Shown here: one piece after another, positions 1-7,855 of the stretch | Layout of the letters: every line of letters starts with the position of its first letter | How positions within the stretch are numbered: position 1 is the first letter of the stretch | Source: Lactobacillus apis | Lineage (GTDB): Bacteria; Bacillota; Bacilli; Lactobacillales; Lactobacillaceae | DNA: 64,000 bases | Reading direction: 5' to 3' | NCBI RefSeq assembly: GCF_002837055.1 | Contig: NZ_PDKP01000001.1 | Location: forward strand, 607,285 to 671,284 | The notes under the pieces: generated by a model | The model's database searches: none | What the model saw: only the letters and a program-made list of their open reading frames with translations | Told to the model about the DNA's origin: nothing | Made by a program: the position numbers and the translations under genes

Positions 1-597
1 ATTAAAAGTAATTAAATAAGTTCTAGACAGTTTACTTAAAGGTTCTGAAATATATTTCTTAATGTATGGATCATTACCGCTAACTGAGAACACAACAAGT
101 GTATCTTCTTCTTCTATTAATCCAACCCAATGTGAAGCAGCTAGATAATTATCGGCACAAAAACTGATTTTATTTAAATCCTGCATCCCCATCGCTAATT
201 GTTTTGCAGGAATACTAGAATAATATATTCCAATTATGTAATTGTGTTTTGAATTTACTAATGCTTCTGCGAAATCACTAATTTTGTCTTCTTCAATATT
301 TTTAAAACTATTAGCAACTTTCAGATAATTTGATAAATAACTCGAATTATTTTTTTCAAAATCAAATCGTTGCAGTAAATAATTTTTCAACTGGAATTTA
401 AATTCTTTAAATCCTGTATATCCAATTTTTTTACAATATCTTTGCACAGAAGCTACTGATGTTTGAGCATCAGTAGCTAATTTTTGTATGGTCATCAATT
501 GAACGTGTGCTGGATGTTTTAGAACGACATCATATATTTTTTTATCAGATTTAGAAAATTCAACATTATTTGGCTTCAAAAATTCATTTAACTTCAT
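1..597 (-). CDS. RpiR/MurR-family transcriptional regulator, C-terminus cut by window edge
   Basis: The reading frame opens with ATG at 597 behind a GTGAGG ribosome site and runs off the left edge, giving 199 residues. It starts MKLNEFLKPN. An N-terminal RpiR-type helix-turn-helix follows (about residues 15-75, with the family-like VASVQRYCKKIGYTGFKEFK region). A sugar-phosphate-sensing SIS-like domain begins near residue 105 (YIIGIYYSSIPAKQL, later VVFSVSGND). The gene is divergent from the PTS/6-phospho-beta-glucosidase operon, so it most likely senses a phosphorylated sugar and controls those genes. The palindrome at 699-719 is the obvious candidate operator. Whether it activates or represses cannot be told from sequence. 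Confidence 0.88.
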   Translation of the reverse strand, partial: MKLNEFLKPNNVEFSKSDKKIYDVVLKHPAHVQLMTIQKLATDAQTSVASVQRYCKKIGYTGFKEFKFQLKNYLLQRFDFEKNNSSYLSNYLKVANSFKNIEEDKISDFAEALVNSKHNYIIGIYYSSIPAKQLAMGMQDLNKISFCADNYLAASHWVGLIEEEDTLVVFSVSGNDPYIKKYISEPLSKLSRTYLITFN

Positions 598-659
598 TAA
601 TGTTCCTCACTTAACAAAATATTTTATCACAATTTTCGATATTTTTATCATTTTATTAT

Positions 660-673
660 TGTTAACGCTTGCA
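660..673 (+). promoter_or_regulatory. Candidate cre (CcpA) site
   Basis: TGTTAACGCTTGCA matches 12 of 14 positions of the cre consensus TGWAANCGNTNWCA. It overlaps the -35 box of the beta-glucoside operon promoter, which fits catabolite repression of a sugar operon. CcpA itself is not in this window. Confidence 0.6.
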
Positions 674-697
674 ATAAGTGATACTATCTTTTGTAAT
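669..697 (+). promoter_or_regulatory. Promoter of the beta-glucoside PTS operon
   Basis: The -35 TTGCAA (669-674) and -10 TGTAAT (692-697) are separated by 17 bp. The predicted start near 704 falls inside the palindrome at 699-719. Confidence 0.55.
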
Positions 698-698
698 A

Positions 699-719
699 AG
701 TATCATAAATTATGATACT
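699..719 (+). promoter_or_regulatory. Near-perfect palindrome, candidate regulator operator
   Basis: AGTATCAT and ATGATACT arms flank a short AT centre. The element sits at the predicted transcription start of the PTS operon and 102 bp upstream of the divergent RpiR-type gene. By position it is the most likely site for that regulator, or a regulatory palindrome shared by both genes. A related half-site (GTGATACTA) lies at 678-686. Confidence 0.5.
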
Positions 720-755
720 TTTATCATTTTATTTTTTTAAAAAATGGAGGTTAAA

Positions 756-2615
756 ATGGACTATCACAAACTAGCAAAAATCATAATTGATAATGTTGGC
801 GGGAAAAACAACGTTAAGAGCGTAACACATTGTATGACTCGCTTAAGGTTTTCTTTAAAGGACGTTTCTAAAGTAAACGAGGATGAATTAAACAAAGTTA
901 AGGAAATACTTGGTACTGTTTACTCTGGAGACCAATACATGATAATTTTAGGCGCTAATTTATTGCCGACCTACAGCGCTGTAGTTAAGGATTTTGATTT
1001 AACTACAGAAGCCCCAATTGAAGAAAATTTAGATGAACCAACAAAAACAAAATGGACATTTAAAAATTTCGGTGGAAAAATTTTGGATTTTGTTCAGGCT
1101 TCCGTAACACCTATGTTACCCGGACTAATAGCAGGTGGCATGTGCAAAGTTGCTTTGATACTTATAGTAACCTTTATTAATCCTAACTTTGCAAAGACTT
1201 CTAGTTATATGTTTTTATCTGCCATTGGTGATGCTCCCTTCTACTTTATGCCAATCATGGTAGCATACGGAGCGTCAACCAAGTTAGGAGGAACTCAAGC
1301 TTACTCAATGATGGCTTCGGGAGCCTTGCTGTATCCTGCTTTTCATGACATTGTTAACCAATTAGCAACTAATCCAAGTCTAGCAAAACAGTCACTTTTT
1401 GGCTTACCAGTGAAAGTTCTCAACTACGGATCATCATTGCTACCTGCCTTACTTATCTCGATAGTAGCTTATTTTGCAGAAAAGTATCTTAACAAAATTG
1501 TTCCAGGTATTTTTAAATCGGTATTTGTTGGTATGGGAACAATTTTTATTTCTGGATCCCTTGGTTTCTTAGTACTTGGACCCCTTGGAAATTATCTTGG
1601 ACAAGTCATAGCTTCAATAGTTATGTTTTTAAGTAAAACTGTCGGTCCTCTAGCTTTAGGACTATTAGCAGCCGTATTGCCATGGCTAGTGATGACTGGT
1701 ATGCATACGGTATTATCACCATTTATGCCACAATTAATAAGTAATCCAGGTTATGATCCAATTCTACGACCAGCGTTTATCCTTCATAATATGGCCGAGG
1801 GCGGAGCCAATATTGGTGTTGCTTTAAAAACCAAAGATAAAAAATTGAGAAGTCAAGCTTGGTCCTTAGCAGTAGGGGCAATTGTTGCCGGAGTAACTGA
1901 ACCGTCTTTATACGGTATCAACTTAAAATACAAAAAACCTATGTATGGTGTAATGGCCGGTGGCTTTACAGGTGGCCTTGTTGCAGGGCTTTTAAATGTA
2001 AAAGCCTATGTAATGGGATATTCAAATATTCTAGCATTGCCTATTTTTGAAAATACTATTGGAGCTATGATTGCTGGAATAATTACTGCGATTTTAGTAT
2101 CAGCCACAGTAACATTTCTTTTAGGTATTAATCAAAAAAATGAAGTTACGGAAGCTACTCATAAAAATTATTCAGATGATTCATTTGTAGCTATTTGTGA
2201 CGGAACCTTAGAACCTTTATCACAAGTAAATGACAAAGCTTTTTCTTCAGGAGCTTTAGGAAGCGGCGTAGCATTTAAATTATCGGGAAACTATATTTGT
2301 TCCCCTGCTAATGGCACACTATCAGCTTTATTTCCCACCGGTCACGCTTTTGGAATCACAACAAAAGACGGTGAGGAACTATTAGTTCATATAGGTATTA
2401 ATACAGTAGACCTCAAGGGCGAGGGATTTAATGTGCTCGCTCAGCAAGGAGACGAAGTTAAAGCAGGCCAACCTATTATAGAAGTTGATCGTAATTACAT
2501 CGAAAGTCAAGGATATGACTTGACTACAATGTTAGTTTTTACAGATACAAAAGGTAAAAAAGCACAACTTAAAGATACTGGAAAGGTTTCAGTAGGAACA
2601 ATAATAAATTTGTAA
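756..2615 (+). CDS. bglP: Beta-glucoside-type PTS transporter, EIIBCA
   Basis: This membrane PTS permease imports and phosphorylates a beta-glucoside, using phosphate from HPr. The domains run IIB-IIC-IIA. IIB occupies about residues 1-85, with phospho-Cys26 in VTHCMTRLRF. IIC (about 105-455) has many hydrophobic helices and the GAIVAGVTEPSLYG motif. IIA (about 470-619) has the active His near residue 545 in LLVHIGI. I start at ATG 756 because GGAGG lies just upstream; an ATG at 744 would put that ribosome site inside the gene. At 619 residues it is typical for the family. A GH1 hydrolase follows after 12 bp and shares the operon. The exact sugar (cellobiose, salicin, arbutin and so on) cannot be read from sequence. 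Confidence 0.92.
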   Translation: MDYHKLAKIIIDNVGGKNNVKSVTHCMTRLRFSLKDVSKVNEDELNKVKEILGTVYSGDQYMIILGANLLPTYSAVVKDFDLTTEAPIEENLDEPTKTKWTFKNFGGKILDFVQASVTPMLPGLIAGGMCKVALILIVTFINPNFAKTSSYMFLSAIGDAPFYFMPIMVAYGASTKLGGTQAYSMMASGALLYPAFHDIVNQLATNPSLAKQSLFGLPVKVLNYGSSLLPALLISIVAYFAEKYLNKIVPGIFKSVFVGMGTIFISGSLGFLVLGPLGNYLGQVIASIVMFLSKTVGPLALGLLAAVLPWLVMTGMHTVLSPFMPQLISNPGYDPILRPAFILHNMAEGGANIGVALKTKDKKLRSQAWSLAVGAIVAGVTEPSLYGINLKYKKPMYGVMAGGFTGGLVAGLLNVKAYVMGYSNILALPIFENTIGAMIAGIITAILVSATVTFLLGINQKNEVTEATHKNYSDDSFVAICDGTLEPLSQVNDKAFSSGALGSGVAFKLSGNYICSPANGTLSALFPTGHAFGITTKDGEELLVHIGINTVDLKGEGFNVLAQQGDEVKAGQPIIEVDRNYIESQGYDLTTMLVFTDTKGKKAQLKDTGKVSVGTIINL

Positions 2616-2627
2616 GGAGTTAAAAAT

Positions 2628-4115
2628 ATGACAAGAGAATTACCACCAAACTTTTTATGGGGCGGAGCAACATCGGATTTACAATACGAAGGTGGCTTCT
2701 GTGAAAATGGACGAGGGCTTTCTACTCATGACTTTGAAACTAATGGCAATCTTAAAAATCCAAGACACCATACAATGATTACATCTGATAACCAAAAGAT
2801 AAGCCCTAAAAGTGCTTTTTTTGATGCTGATGATGTCCCTGAGGATGCAAAGCCTATATTTGAGGACAAACAATACTATCCAAGCCATAATGCTGTTGAT
2901 TTTTACCATCATTATAAAGAAGACATTAAGCTTATGGCTGATATGGGATTTAATGTCTATCGTTTTTCGATATCTTGGAGTAGAATTTACCCAACCGGTG
3001 AAGAAGAAAAGCCTAATCAAGAAGGACTAAAATTTTATGATAATGTCATCAAAGAACTTGAAAAATATAACATACAGCCATTAATTACAATATGTCATGA
3101 TGAATTACCAATCAATTTAGCACTGAAATATGATGGTTGGAACTCAAGAAAAGTTATAGATCTTTACCTAAAATATGCTAAAACTCTATTTGAGCATTTT
3201 GGAAAACGCTGCAAGTATTGGTTAACTTTTAATGAAATCAATGCTATTCGTGGTTTTGGTCCCACTGGTGTACACAAAGCAAATGGAATTGACAGATATC
3301 AAGCCGCTCACAACATGTTCGTTGCATCTGCCAAAGCTGTTAACTTAGGCCATAAAATGATGCCTGAAAGTCAGTTTGGGGCAATGTATGCAATGAGTGC
3401 TTGTTATCCAGCAACTTGTAAGCCTGAAGACATGTTCCATAATCAATTAGAACTACGTGAAAATTGGTATTTTATAGATACTATGGGACGCGGCTATTAC
3501 CCTGCATATGCAGATGAAGTTTTACAGCATCATGGAGTAAAAAGTCTGAAGGAAATAAAAATGGAACCTGACGACAAAGAAATTTTGAAAAACGGTCAGC
3601 TCGACTTTATTTCTTTTAGCTACTATCGTTCAAACATTTCTAAGGATGGAGATGCTTGGTTTAATGTCGGTGGATCTCCGAATCCATACTTAAAAACTAC
3701 TCCATGGGGTTGGGGATTAGATCCTCTAGGCCTGAGATACACAATGAATATGATTTTTGATAGAATACAAAAGCCGATTTTCATTGTAGAAAATGGTATG
3801 GGAGCAATTGATAAGCCAAATCAAGATGGATATGTTGAAGATGATTATCGTATTGACTATCTAAATCAGCATCTTTCAGCCATGGCTGATGCAATAAATA
3901 TTGATAAAGTTCCTTGTATTGGCTATACAATGTGGGCACCAATTGACTTAGTTTCTTTATCCACCGGTGAAATGAAGAAACGCTATGGTTTTGTGTATGT
4001 TGATATGGACGATTTAGGAAACGGTACATTAAAGCGTATTCCAAAAAAATCTTATTATTGGATCAAGCACATAATTGAAACAAACGGTAAAGCACTTGAT
4101 GAAGAAAATAAATAG
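2628..4115 (+). CDS. bglA: 6-phospho-beta-glucosidase, glycoside hydrolase family 1
   Basis: This cytoplasmic enzyme hydrolyses the phosphorylated beta-glucoside delivered by the adjacent PTS to glucose 6-phosphate and an aglycone or sugar. GH1 signatures are visible: FLWGGATS near the N-terminus, the acid/base Glu203 in TFNEIN, and the nucleophile Glu388 in FIVENGMG. The loop STGEMKKRYGFVYVD (about 445-460), with Ser, Lys and Tyr, resembles the phosphate-binding loop of 6-phospho-glycosidases and favours a phosphorylated substrate. The length of 495 residues is normal. It is co-transcribed with the PTS gene and ends at a hairpin terminator. Beta-galactosidase activity on lactose 6-phosphate is a less likely alternative. 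Confidence 0.92.
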   Translation: MTRELPPNFLWGGATSDLQYEGGFCENGRGLSTHDFETNGNLKNPRHHTMITSDNQKISPKSAFFDADDVPEDAKPIFEDKQYYPSHNAVDFYHHYKEDIKLMADMGFNVYRFSISWSRIYPTGEEEKPNQEGLKFYDNVIKELEKYNIQPLITICHDELPINLALKYDGWNSRKVIDLYLKYAKTLFEHFGKRCKYWLTFNEINAIRGFGPTGVHKANGIDRYQAAHNMFVASAKAVNLGHKMMPESQFGAMYAMSACYPATCKPEDMFHNQLELRENWYFIDTMGRGYYPAYADEVLQHHGVKSLKEIKMEPDDKEILKNGQLDFISFSYYRSNISKDGDAWFNVGGSPNPYLKTTPWGWGLDPLGLRYTMNMIFDRIQKPIFIVENGMGAIDKPNQDGYVEDDYRIDYLNQHLSAMADAINIDKVPCIGYTMWAPIDLVSLSTGEMKKRYGFVYVDMDDLGNGTLKRIPKKSYYWIKHIIETNGKALDEENK

Positions 4116-4165
4116 TTTCTAATAGTACTCTTTATTCTAAAGATTAATTTATGCTTCTTTACCAT

Positions 4166-4206
4166 AAGGACTAATTTCCAACATTCGTTGGTATTAGTCC
4201 TTTTCT
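4166..4206 (+). terminator. Rho-independent terminator of the beta-glucoside operon
   Basis: The stem arms AAGGACTAAT and ATTAGTCCTT, with an inner CCAAC/GTTGG extension, are followed by a T-rich tail. Confidence 0.85.
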
Positions 4207-4344
4207 ATGTAATAGTATGCCAACTCATCGTTTTATAAACTTAAAAACTCATCAACCTTTTCTAATATTTTTACTCTTCAAATTGAAAGTAATCTCCTAC
4301 ACGGCTTTTAAATTTAAAGAAATATATGCTTGATTTTTAACACA

Positions 4345-4380
4345 AAAAGCTGCGCTATAATCTAGGAGCGCGGCTTTTTT
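4345..4380. terminator. Orphan bidirectional hairpin terminator
   Basis: A 12-bp stem (AAAAGCTGCGCT with AGCGCGGCTTTT, one G-T pair) has T-runs on both strands. No gene ends just upstream on the plus strand. On the minus strand the 50-residue ORF ends 212 bp away. Confidence 0.7.
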
Positions 4381-4591
4381 GTATGTAAAGATCATTTCTT
4401 ATTTTAAAATCGATTATATAGTATTTTATGTATTTTCATGATAGGAATACCATTCCTGATATAAAAAGAAAATAGTTCTATTAAAACGAATATCATTAAA
4501 AAAGTATTTGCTTAGTTATATTAAAGCAAAATTACTATAAAAAACGCTTTTTATCCTTCTTATGAAAATGTTTCTATTCTAGACTGGCTTT

Positions 4592-4744
4592 TTATCCGAT
4601 AGCTAAAAAAAATGCTAGTGCATCTAGAATGATACCCAAAACAAATACCAAATTATTGTTTAATTTAGAAAATGACTTTTCAGCGCTTAAATATATACAT
4701 ATCGTTCCGACTATCACTGCAATCATCATTATGTCAAAGCCCAT
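4592..4744 (-). CDS. Small hydrophobic membrane protein, 50 residues
   Basis: An ATG at 4744 preceded by GAGG (8-base spacing) opens 50 codons ending in TAA. The product has two hydrophobic segments (about residues 3-19, IMMIAVIVGTICIYL, and 31-49, LVFVLGIILDALAFFLA). They are separated by a polar, Lys-containing stretch, suggesting a small double-spanning membrane protein. I do not recognise the family. It lies between tsf and the beta-glucoside module and is probably transcribed alone. The ribosome site and compact architecture make it credible, but there is no homology evidence here. Confidence 0.6.
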   Translation of the reverse strand: MGFDIMMIAVIVGTICIYLSAEKSFSKLNNNLVFVLGIILDALAFFLAIG

Positions 4745-4861
4745 ATGCCTTACCTCACTTTGAAATTTATCTAATTATATTTTTCCATATTAAAATTAGT
4801 CGGTAAATTCATTTGGTTTTATTTTAGAATTATTTTATTAACTTTAGCTTTCTTTAAGAAT

Positions 4862-4890
4862 AAAAAAACTTATCCATTAGGATAAGTTTT
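4862..4890 (-). terminator. Terminator of rpsB-tsf
   Basis: The arms AAAACTTATCC and GGATAAGTTTT flank a 4-base loop, with a T-run on the minus strand 29 bp after the tsf stop. It closes the rpsB-tsf operon, so pyrH and frr are not in it. Confidence 0.85.
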
Positions 4891-4918
4891 TAGTAAATCT
4901 TTTTTTAGACTTCAAGGA

Positions 4919-5794
4919 CTATTTAATTTGCTCTTGAACTTCAGCAGCAAAGTCTTCTTGCTTCTTCTCGATACCTTCGCCAACTTCGTAGCGAGTGTAT
5001 GCAGCAACTTCACAACCTTCAGATTTTGCGTATTCTGCAACTGTCATATCGCCATCTTTAACGTAAGGTTGGTCAACTAAGCAAATTTCGCTTAAGTACT
5101 TGTTAACACGACCTTCAACGATCTTAGGAATAATGTTTGCAGGTTTACCTTCGTTTTCAGTTTCCTTAGTGAAAACTGCCTTTTGACGATCAAAATCAGC
5201 CTTTGGAACAGAAGCTTTATCTAAGTATTCAGGGTTAATAGCAGCAACGTGCATTGCAATGTTCTTAGCTGCTTCTTCATTGTCACCCTTTAAAGTAACA
5301 ACAGCAACAATTGATCCACCATTATGCTTGTAAGCGCCAAATACTTCATCGTCGTTCTTGCTGATTAAATCAAATCTTCTTAAAGTGATCTTTTCACCGA
5401 TAACAGCAGTCAAGTTGGTAATTTCTTCACCGATTGTTGAACCAGCCATTGGAGCCTTTAAAGCTTCTTCTACGTTAGCAGGCTTTGCAGCAAGAATTGC
5501 CTTTGTTACATCATCAACTAACTTAATGAACTTATCGTTTGATGAAACAAAGTCAGTTTCTGAGTTAATTTCAACTAATGCAGCTGTGTTACCAGAGAAT
5601 GCATATTCAGCCAAACCTTCAGCTGCAATTCGACCACTCTTCTTAGCAGCTTTTGCAACACCGTTTTCTCTTAAAATATCAATTGCCTTTTCAACGTCTC
5701 CATCAGCTTGAACTAAAGCTTTCTTGGAGTCCATCATTCCGGCACCAGTACGATCACGTAACTCTTTAACTTGTTTAGCAGTAATATTTGCCAT
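4919..5794 (-). CDS. tsf: Translation elongation factor Ts
   Basis: EF-Ts is the guanine-nucleotide exchange factor for EF-Tu in the cytoplasm. The N-terminus MANITAKQVKELRDRTGAGM carries the UBA-like domain and the hallmark TGAGMMDSKKAL. The TDFVSSNDKF element of the core follows near residue 80, and paired EF-Ts core domains fill the rest. The length of 291 residues is usual for Gram-positive bacteria. It lies 31 bp downstream of rpsB, forming the conserved rpsB-tsf operon, and is followed directly by a terminator. Confidence 0.97.
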   Translation of the reverse strand: MANITAKQVKELRDRTGAGMMDSKKALVQADGDVEKAIDILRENGVAKAAKKSGRIAAEGLAEYAFSGNTAALVEINSETDFVSSNDKFIKLVDDVTKAILAAKPANVEEALKAPMAGSTIGEEITNLTAVIGEKITLRRFDLISKNDDEVFGAYKHNGGSIVAVVTLKGDNEEAAKNIAMHVAAINPEYLDKASVPKADFDRQKAVFTKETENEGKPANIIPKIVEGRVNKYLSEICLVDQPYVKDGDMTVAEYAKSEGCEVAAYTRYEVGEGIEKKQEDFAAEVQEQIK

Positions 5795-5825
5795 TGATGT
5801 ATCCTTTCAAATAAAAGATATTTAA

Positions 5826-6611
5826 CTAGTCTTCGTCTGAAGTTTCTTCAGCTTCAGTTGCTTCTTCAGCACCATCAGCTGTAGCATTCTTAGTCATTTC
5901 AGCTTCTACGTCAGCGTTATTGTCATCTTGACCTTGCTTACCTTCAATAACAGCATCTGCCATTGCGCCTGAAATTAAGCGAATAGCACGAATAGCATCA
6001 TCGTTTGAAGGAATAACAACATCTACTGGATCTGGATCAGTGTTAGTGTCAACCATTGCAACAACTGGAATACCAAGAATGTTTGCTTCGTGAACAGCAA
6101 TCTTTTCCTTCTTAGGATCAACAACAAACATTACGTCTGGGATTCTAGGCATGTCTTCAATACCACCTAAGAATCTTTCAAGCTTATCCTTTTCCTTAGT
6201 TAATAAAGATGCTTCCTTCTTTGGTAATACTTCAAAAGTACCATCTTCTGACATCTTCTTAAGGTCCTTTAATCTTTGAACACGACTTTGAATAGTCTTC
6301 CAGTTAGTTAAAGTACCACCAAGCCAACGTTGGTTAATGTAGTATTGACCAGCACGAGTTGCTTCTTCAGCAATTGAGTCTTGAGCTTGTTTCTTAGTAC
6401 CTACAAAAAGAATTACACCACCGTCTTGAGCAACTGCTCTAACGAATGAGTATGCGTCATCCAACATCTTGATTGTCTTTTGCAAATCAATGATGTAGAT
6501 ACCATTTCTTTGAGTAAAGATGTAAGGAGCCATTTTTGGATCCCATCTTCTAGTTTGGTGACCGAAGTGGACACCAGCTTCAAGTAATTGTTTCATTGAA
6601 ACTACTGACAT
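5826..6611 (-). CDS. rpsB: 30S ribosomal protein S2
   Basis: S2 is a late-assembling 30S subunit protein. The N-terminus [20 protein letters not shown] is the S2 signature, followed by [12 protein letters not shown] and, later, [14 protein letters not shown]. The C-terminal 35 residues or so are a highly acidic tail ([16 protein letters not shown]), a variable feature of Firmicute S2. The ribosome site AGGAGG precedes ATG at 6611. The 5' untranslated region of about 115 nt is strongly structured, which suggests feedback by S2 as known for other rpsB leaders. Confidence 0.98.
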   Translation of the reverse strand: MSVVSMKQLLEAGVHFGHQTRRWDPKMAPYIFTQRNGIYIIDLQKTIKMLDDAYSFVRAVAQDGGVILFVGTKKQAQDSIAEEATRAGQYYINQRWLGGTLTNWKTIQSRVQRLKDLKKMSEDGTFEVLPKKEASLLTKEKDKLERFLGGIEDMPRIPDVMFVVDPKKEKIAVHEANILGIPVVAMVDTNTDPDPVDVVIPSNDDAIRAIRLISGAMADAVIEGKQGQDDNNADVEAEMTKNATADGAEEATEAEETSDED

Positions 6612-6640
6612 AATTAACTTCCTCCTATGGTTTTATACCT

Positions 6641-6700
6641 CTCAAGCGATCATTTCAACGTTTCACCAGTGTGTGGCACCAAAACGTTGATCACTCTTGA
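6641..6700 (-). promoter_or_regulatory. Structured rpsB leader, candidate S2 autoregulatory element
   Basis: On the transcript, an 8-bp stem CAACGTTT/AAACGTTG is enclosed by GTGATC/GATCGC and CAAG/CTTG pairings, with the apical sequence TGGTGCCACACACTGGTG. Autoregulation of rpsB by S2 is known in other bacteria. Assigning it here is inference from position and fold. Confidence 0.5.
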
Positions 6701-6705
6701 TGTTT

Positions 6706-6734
6706 CTTACTTGTGTGTTTAACACACAAGTAAG
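6706..6734 (-). repeat. Perfect palindrome at the predicted rpsB transcription start
   Basis: The arms CTTACTTGTGTGTT and AACACACAAGTAAG are exact complements around a single central base. It begins directly after the -10 box, so it could be a DNA operator or form a 5'-terminal hairpin on the mRNA. Confidence 0.8.
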
Positions 6735-6763
6735 ATAATACTAAATTTAGGCTTAAGAATCAA
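6735..6763 (-). promoter_or_regulatory. rpsB promoter
   Basis: On the minus strand, -35 TTGATT (6758-6763) and -10 TATTAT (6735-6740) are separated by 17 bp. The -35 box lies just past the stop codon of the upstream methyltransferase gene. Confidence 0.75.
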
Positions 6764-6765
6764 GG

Positions 6766-7797
6766 CTAAAAATCAACTGATCGTTCACGCAAAAAATTTT
6801 CCTTCCACTGTCGTGTATGGTGCTTAAACCAATACTCTCTTTTCAATGCTAGTTGCTTATCTTGAAATTTTTCGTGATAAATCATTTTGACAGGTCTTCT
6901 AGTCTTAGTATATTTTGCCCCTTTACCAGTGTTATGTGCAGTTAACCGTTTTTGTAGGTCATTTGTAAAGCCGCCATAAAAACTACCGTCATTGCACAAC
7001 AAAACATAAAAATAGTAACTTTTTCCTTCATCATGTTTTTGCCGCTCTTCATCAGTTTCACGAATTACTTTTTGAATCACAGGTAAAAAATCACCGTTTT
7101 CATCATGAACTTCAATCGCATCCCTCAAAACCAAGCCATCTGTTGCCGTGTGCTTAACAGCTTCAATAATAACTAAATTTGCATCATCTCCACGATGAGA
7201 TACATACGGCTGTACAAATTTGATACTTAAATCGTGCTTTATGCAAAAATATGCAATTTCGTTAAGACGTTCAGGTCGATGTACCATATACATTTTTCCC
7301 TTCATCTTAAGAAGATCACTGGCAACCATAATTATTTCTTCTAAGTTAATTAACAATTCATGACGTGCAATTGCTTTTTTAGGATCAGGATTTACTTTAT
7401 GATTCTTTGCCACTTTAAAATATGGTGGATTAACCACGACTACATCATAAGAATCTTTACGTAAAAATTTAGGTGCATCCTTAACATTTTTTTGATGAAC
7501 TTGAATACGGTTTTCCATTTGATTTAATTCAACCGATCGCCTAGCTTGTGAAGCAGCCTCATCTTGAATTTCAATTGCATCATACTTAGCTCGATTAAAA
7601 TATGCCATATAAATTGTTGCAGCACAGTTTCCTGCACAGAGATCAGCAACTTTCGAACTATCTTTAATTGATTCTTTAGCTTCTGACGCCAGTAATAATG
7701 TGTCTAACGAAAAGCTAAAGGCATCTTTGTCCTGAACAATTTTAAGATTATCGCTATACATATAATCAATTCGTTCATTTTTTGACAAATTTACCAT
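6766..7797 (-). CDS. Fusion: tRNA1(Val)-A37 N6-methyltransferase (TrmN6/YabB-like) plus GIY-YIG nuclease domain
   Basis: Residues 1 to about 245 form a Rossmann methyltransferase of the TrmN6/YabB type. They show FSLDTLLLAS, an atypical SAM loop DLCAGNC, and the N6-adenine motif NPPY at 123-126. Residues 261-343 are a small GIY-YIG domain of the YazA/UPF0213 type: YYFYVLLC, FYGG, then a downstream KREYWFK Glu. In Bacillus subtilis these are two neighbouring genes, yabB and yazA; here they are one 343-residue polypeptide. The methyltransferase probably modifies tRNA, while the role of the YazA-like domain is unknown. It is divergent from plsC, and its stop codon abuts the rpsB promoter. Confidence 0.88.
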   Translation of the reverse strand: MVNLSKNERIDYMYSDNLKIVQDKDAFSFSLDTLLLASEAKESIKDSSKVADLCAGNCAATIYMAYFNRAKYDAIEIQDEAASQARRSVELNQMENRIQVHQKNVKDAPKFLRKDSYDVVVVNPPYFKVAKNHKVNPDPKKAIARHELLINLEEIIMVASDLLKMKGKMYMVHRPERLNEIAYFCIKHDLSIKFVQPYVSHRGDDANLVIIEAVKHTATDGLVLRDAIEVHDENGDFLPVIQKVIRETDEERQKHDEGKSYYFYVLLCNDGSFYGGFTNDLQKRLTAHNTGKGAKYTKTRRPVKMIYHEKFQDKQLALKREYWFKHHTRQWKENFLRERSVDF

Positions 7798-7826
7798 AAA
7801 AATTTCTTCCTCTCCTCAAGCTCTGT

Positions 7827-7832
7827 TATAAT
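7827..7832 (+). promoter_or_regulatory. Extended -10 element of plsC
   Basis: TGTTATAAT is a TGn-extended -10 box (TATAAT at 7827-7832) 24 bp before the plsC ATG. No good -35 is visible. Confidence 0.5.
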
Positions 7833-7855
7833 ATTTTACATCATTGGAGGAAATA

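Larger units (their letters stand above)
4116..4591. other. Intergenic stretch with two hairpins and no clear gene
   Basis: This stretch contains the operon terminator (4166-4206) and a second strong hairpin (4345-4380). Otherwise it is AT-rich DNA. On the minus strand near 4230-4270 a short open stretch reads VKILEKVDEFLSL then stop. It resembles the end of a decayed gene but is too short to call. Confidence 0.5.

Noticed and set aside
3781-4044. 87-codon minus-strand frame inside the 6-phospho-beta-glucosidase gene
   Set aside because: It lies entirely within a clear GH1 gene, with no ribosome site and low-complexity product.
6706-6734. Palindrome as terminator of the methyltransferase/GIY-YIG gene
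   Set aside because: No T-run follows it on the minus strand and it sits downstream of a good rpsB promoter. I favour a role at the rpsB start.
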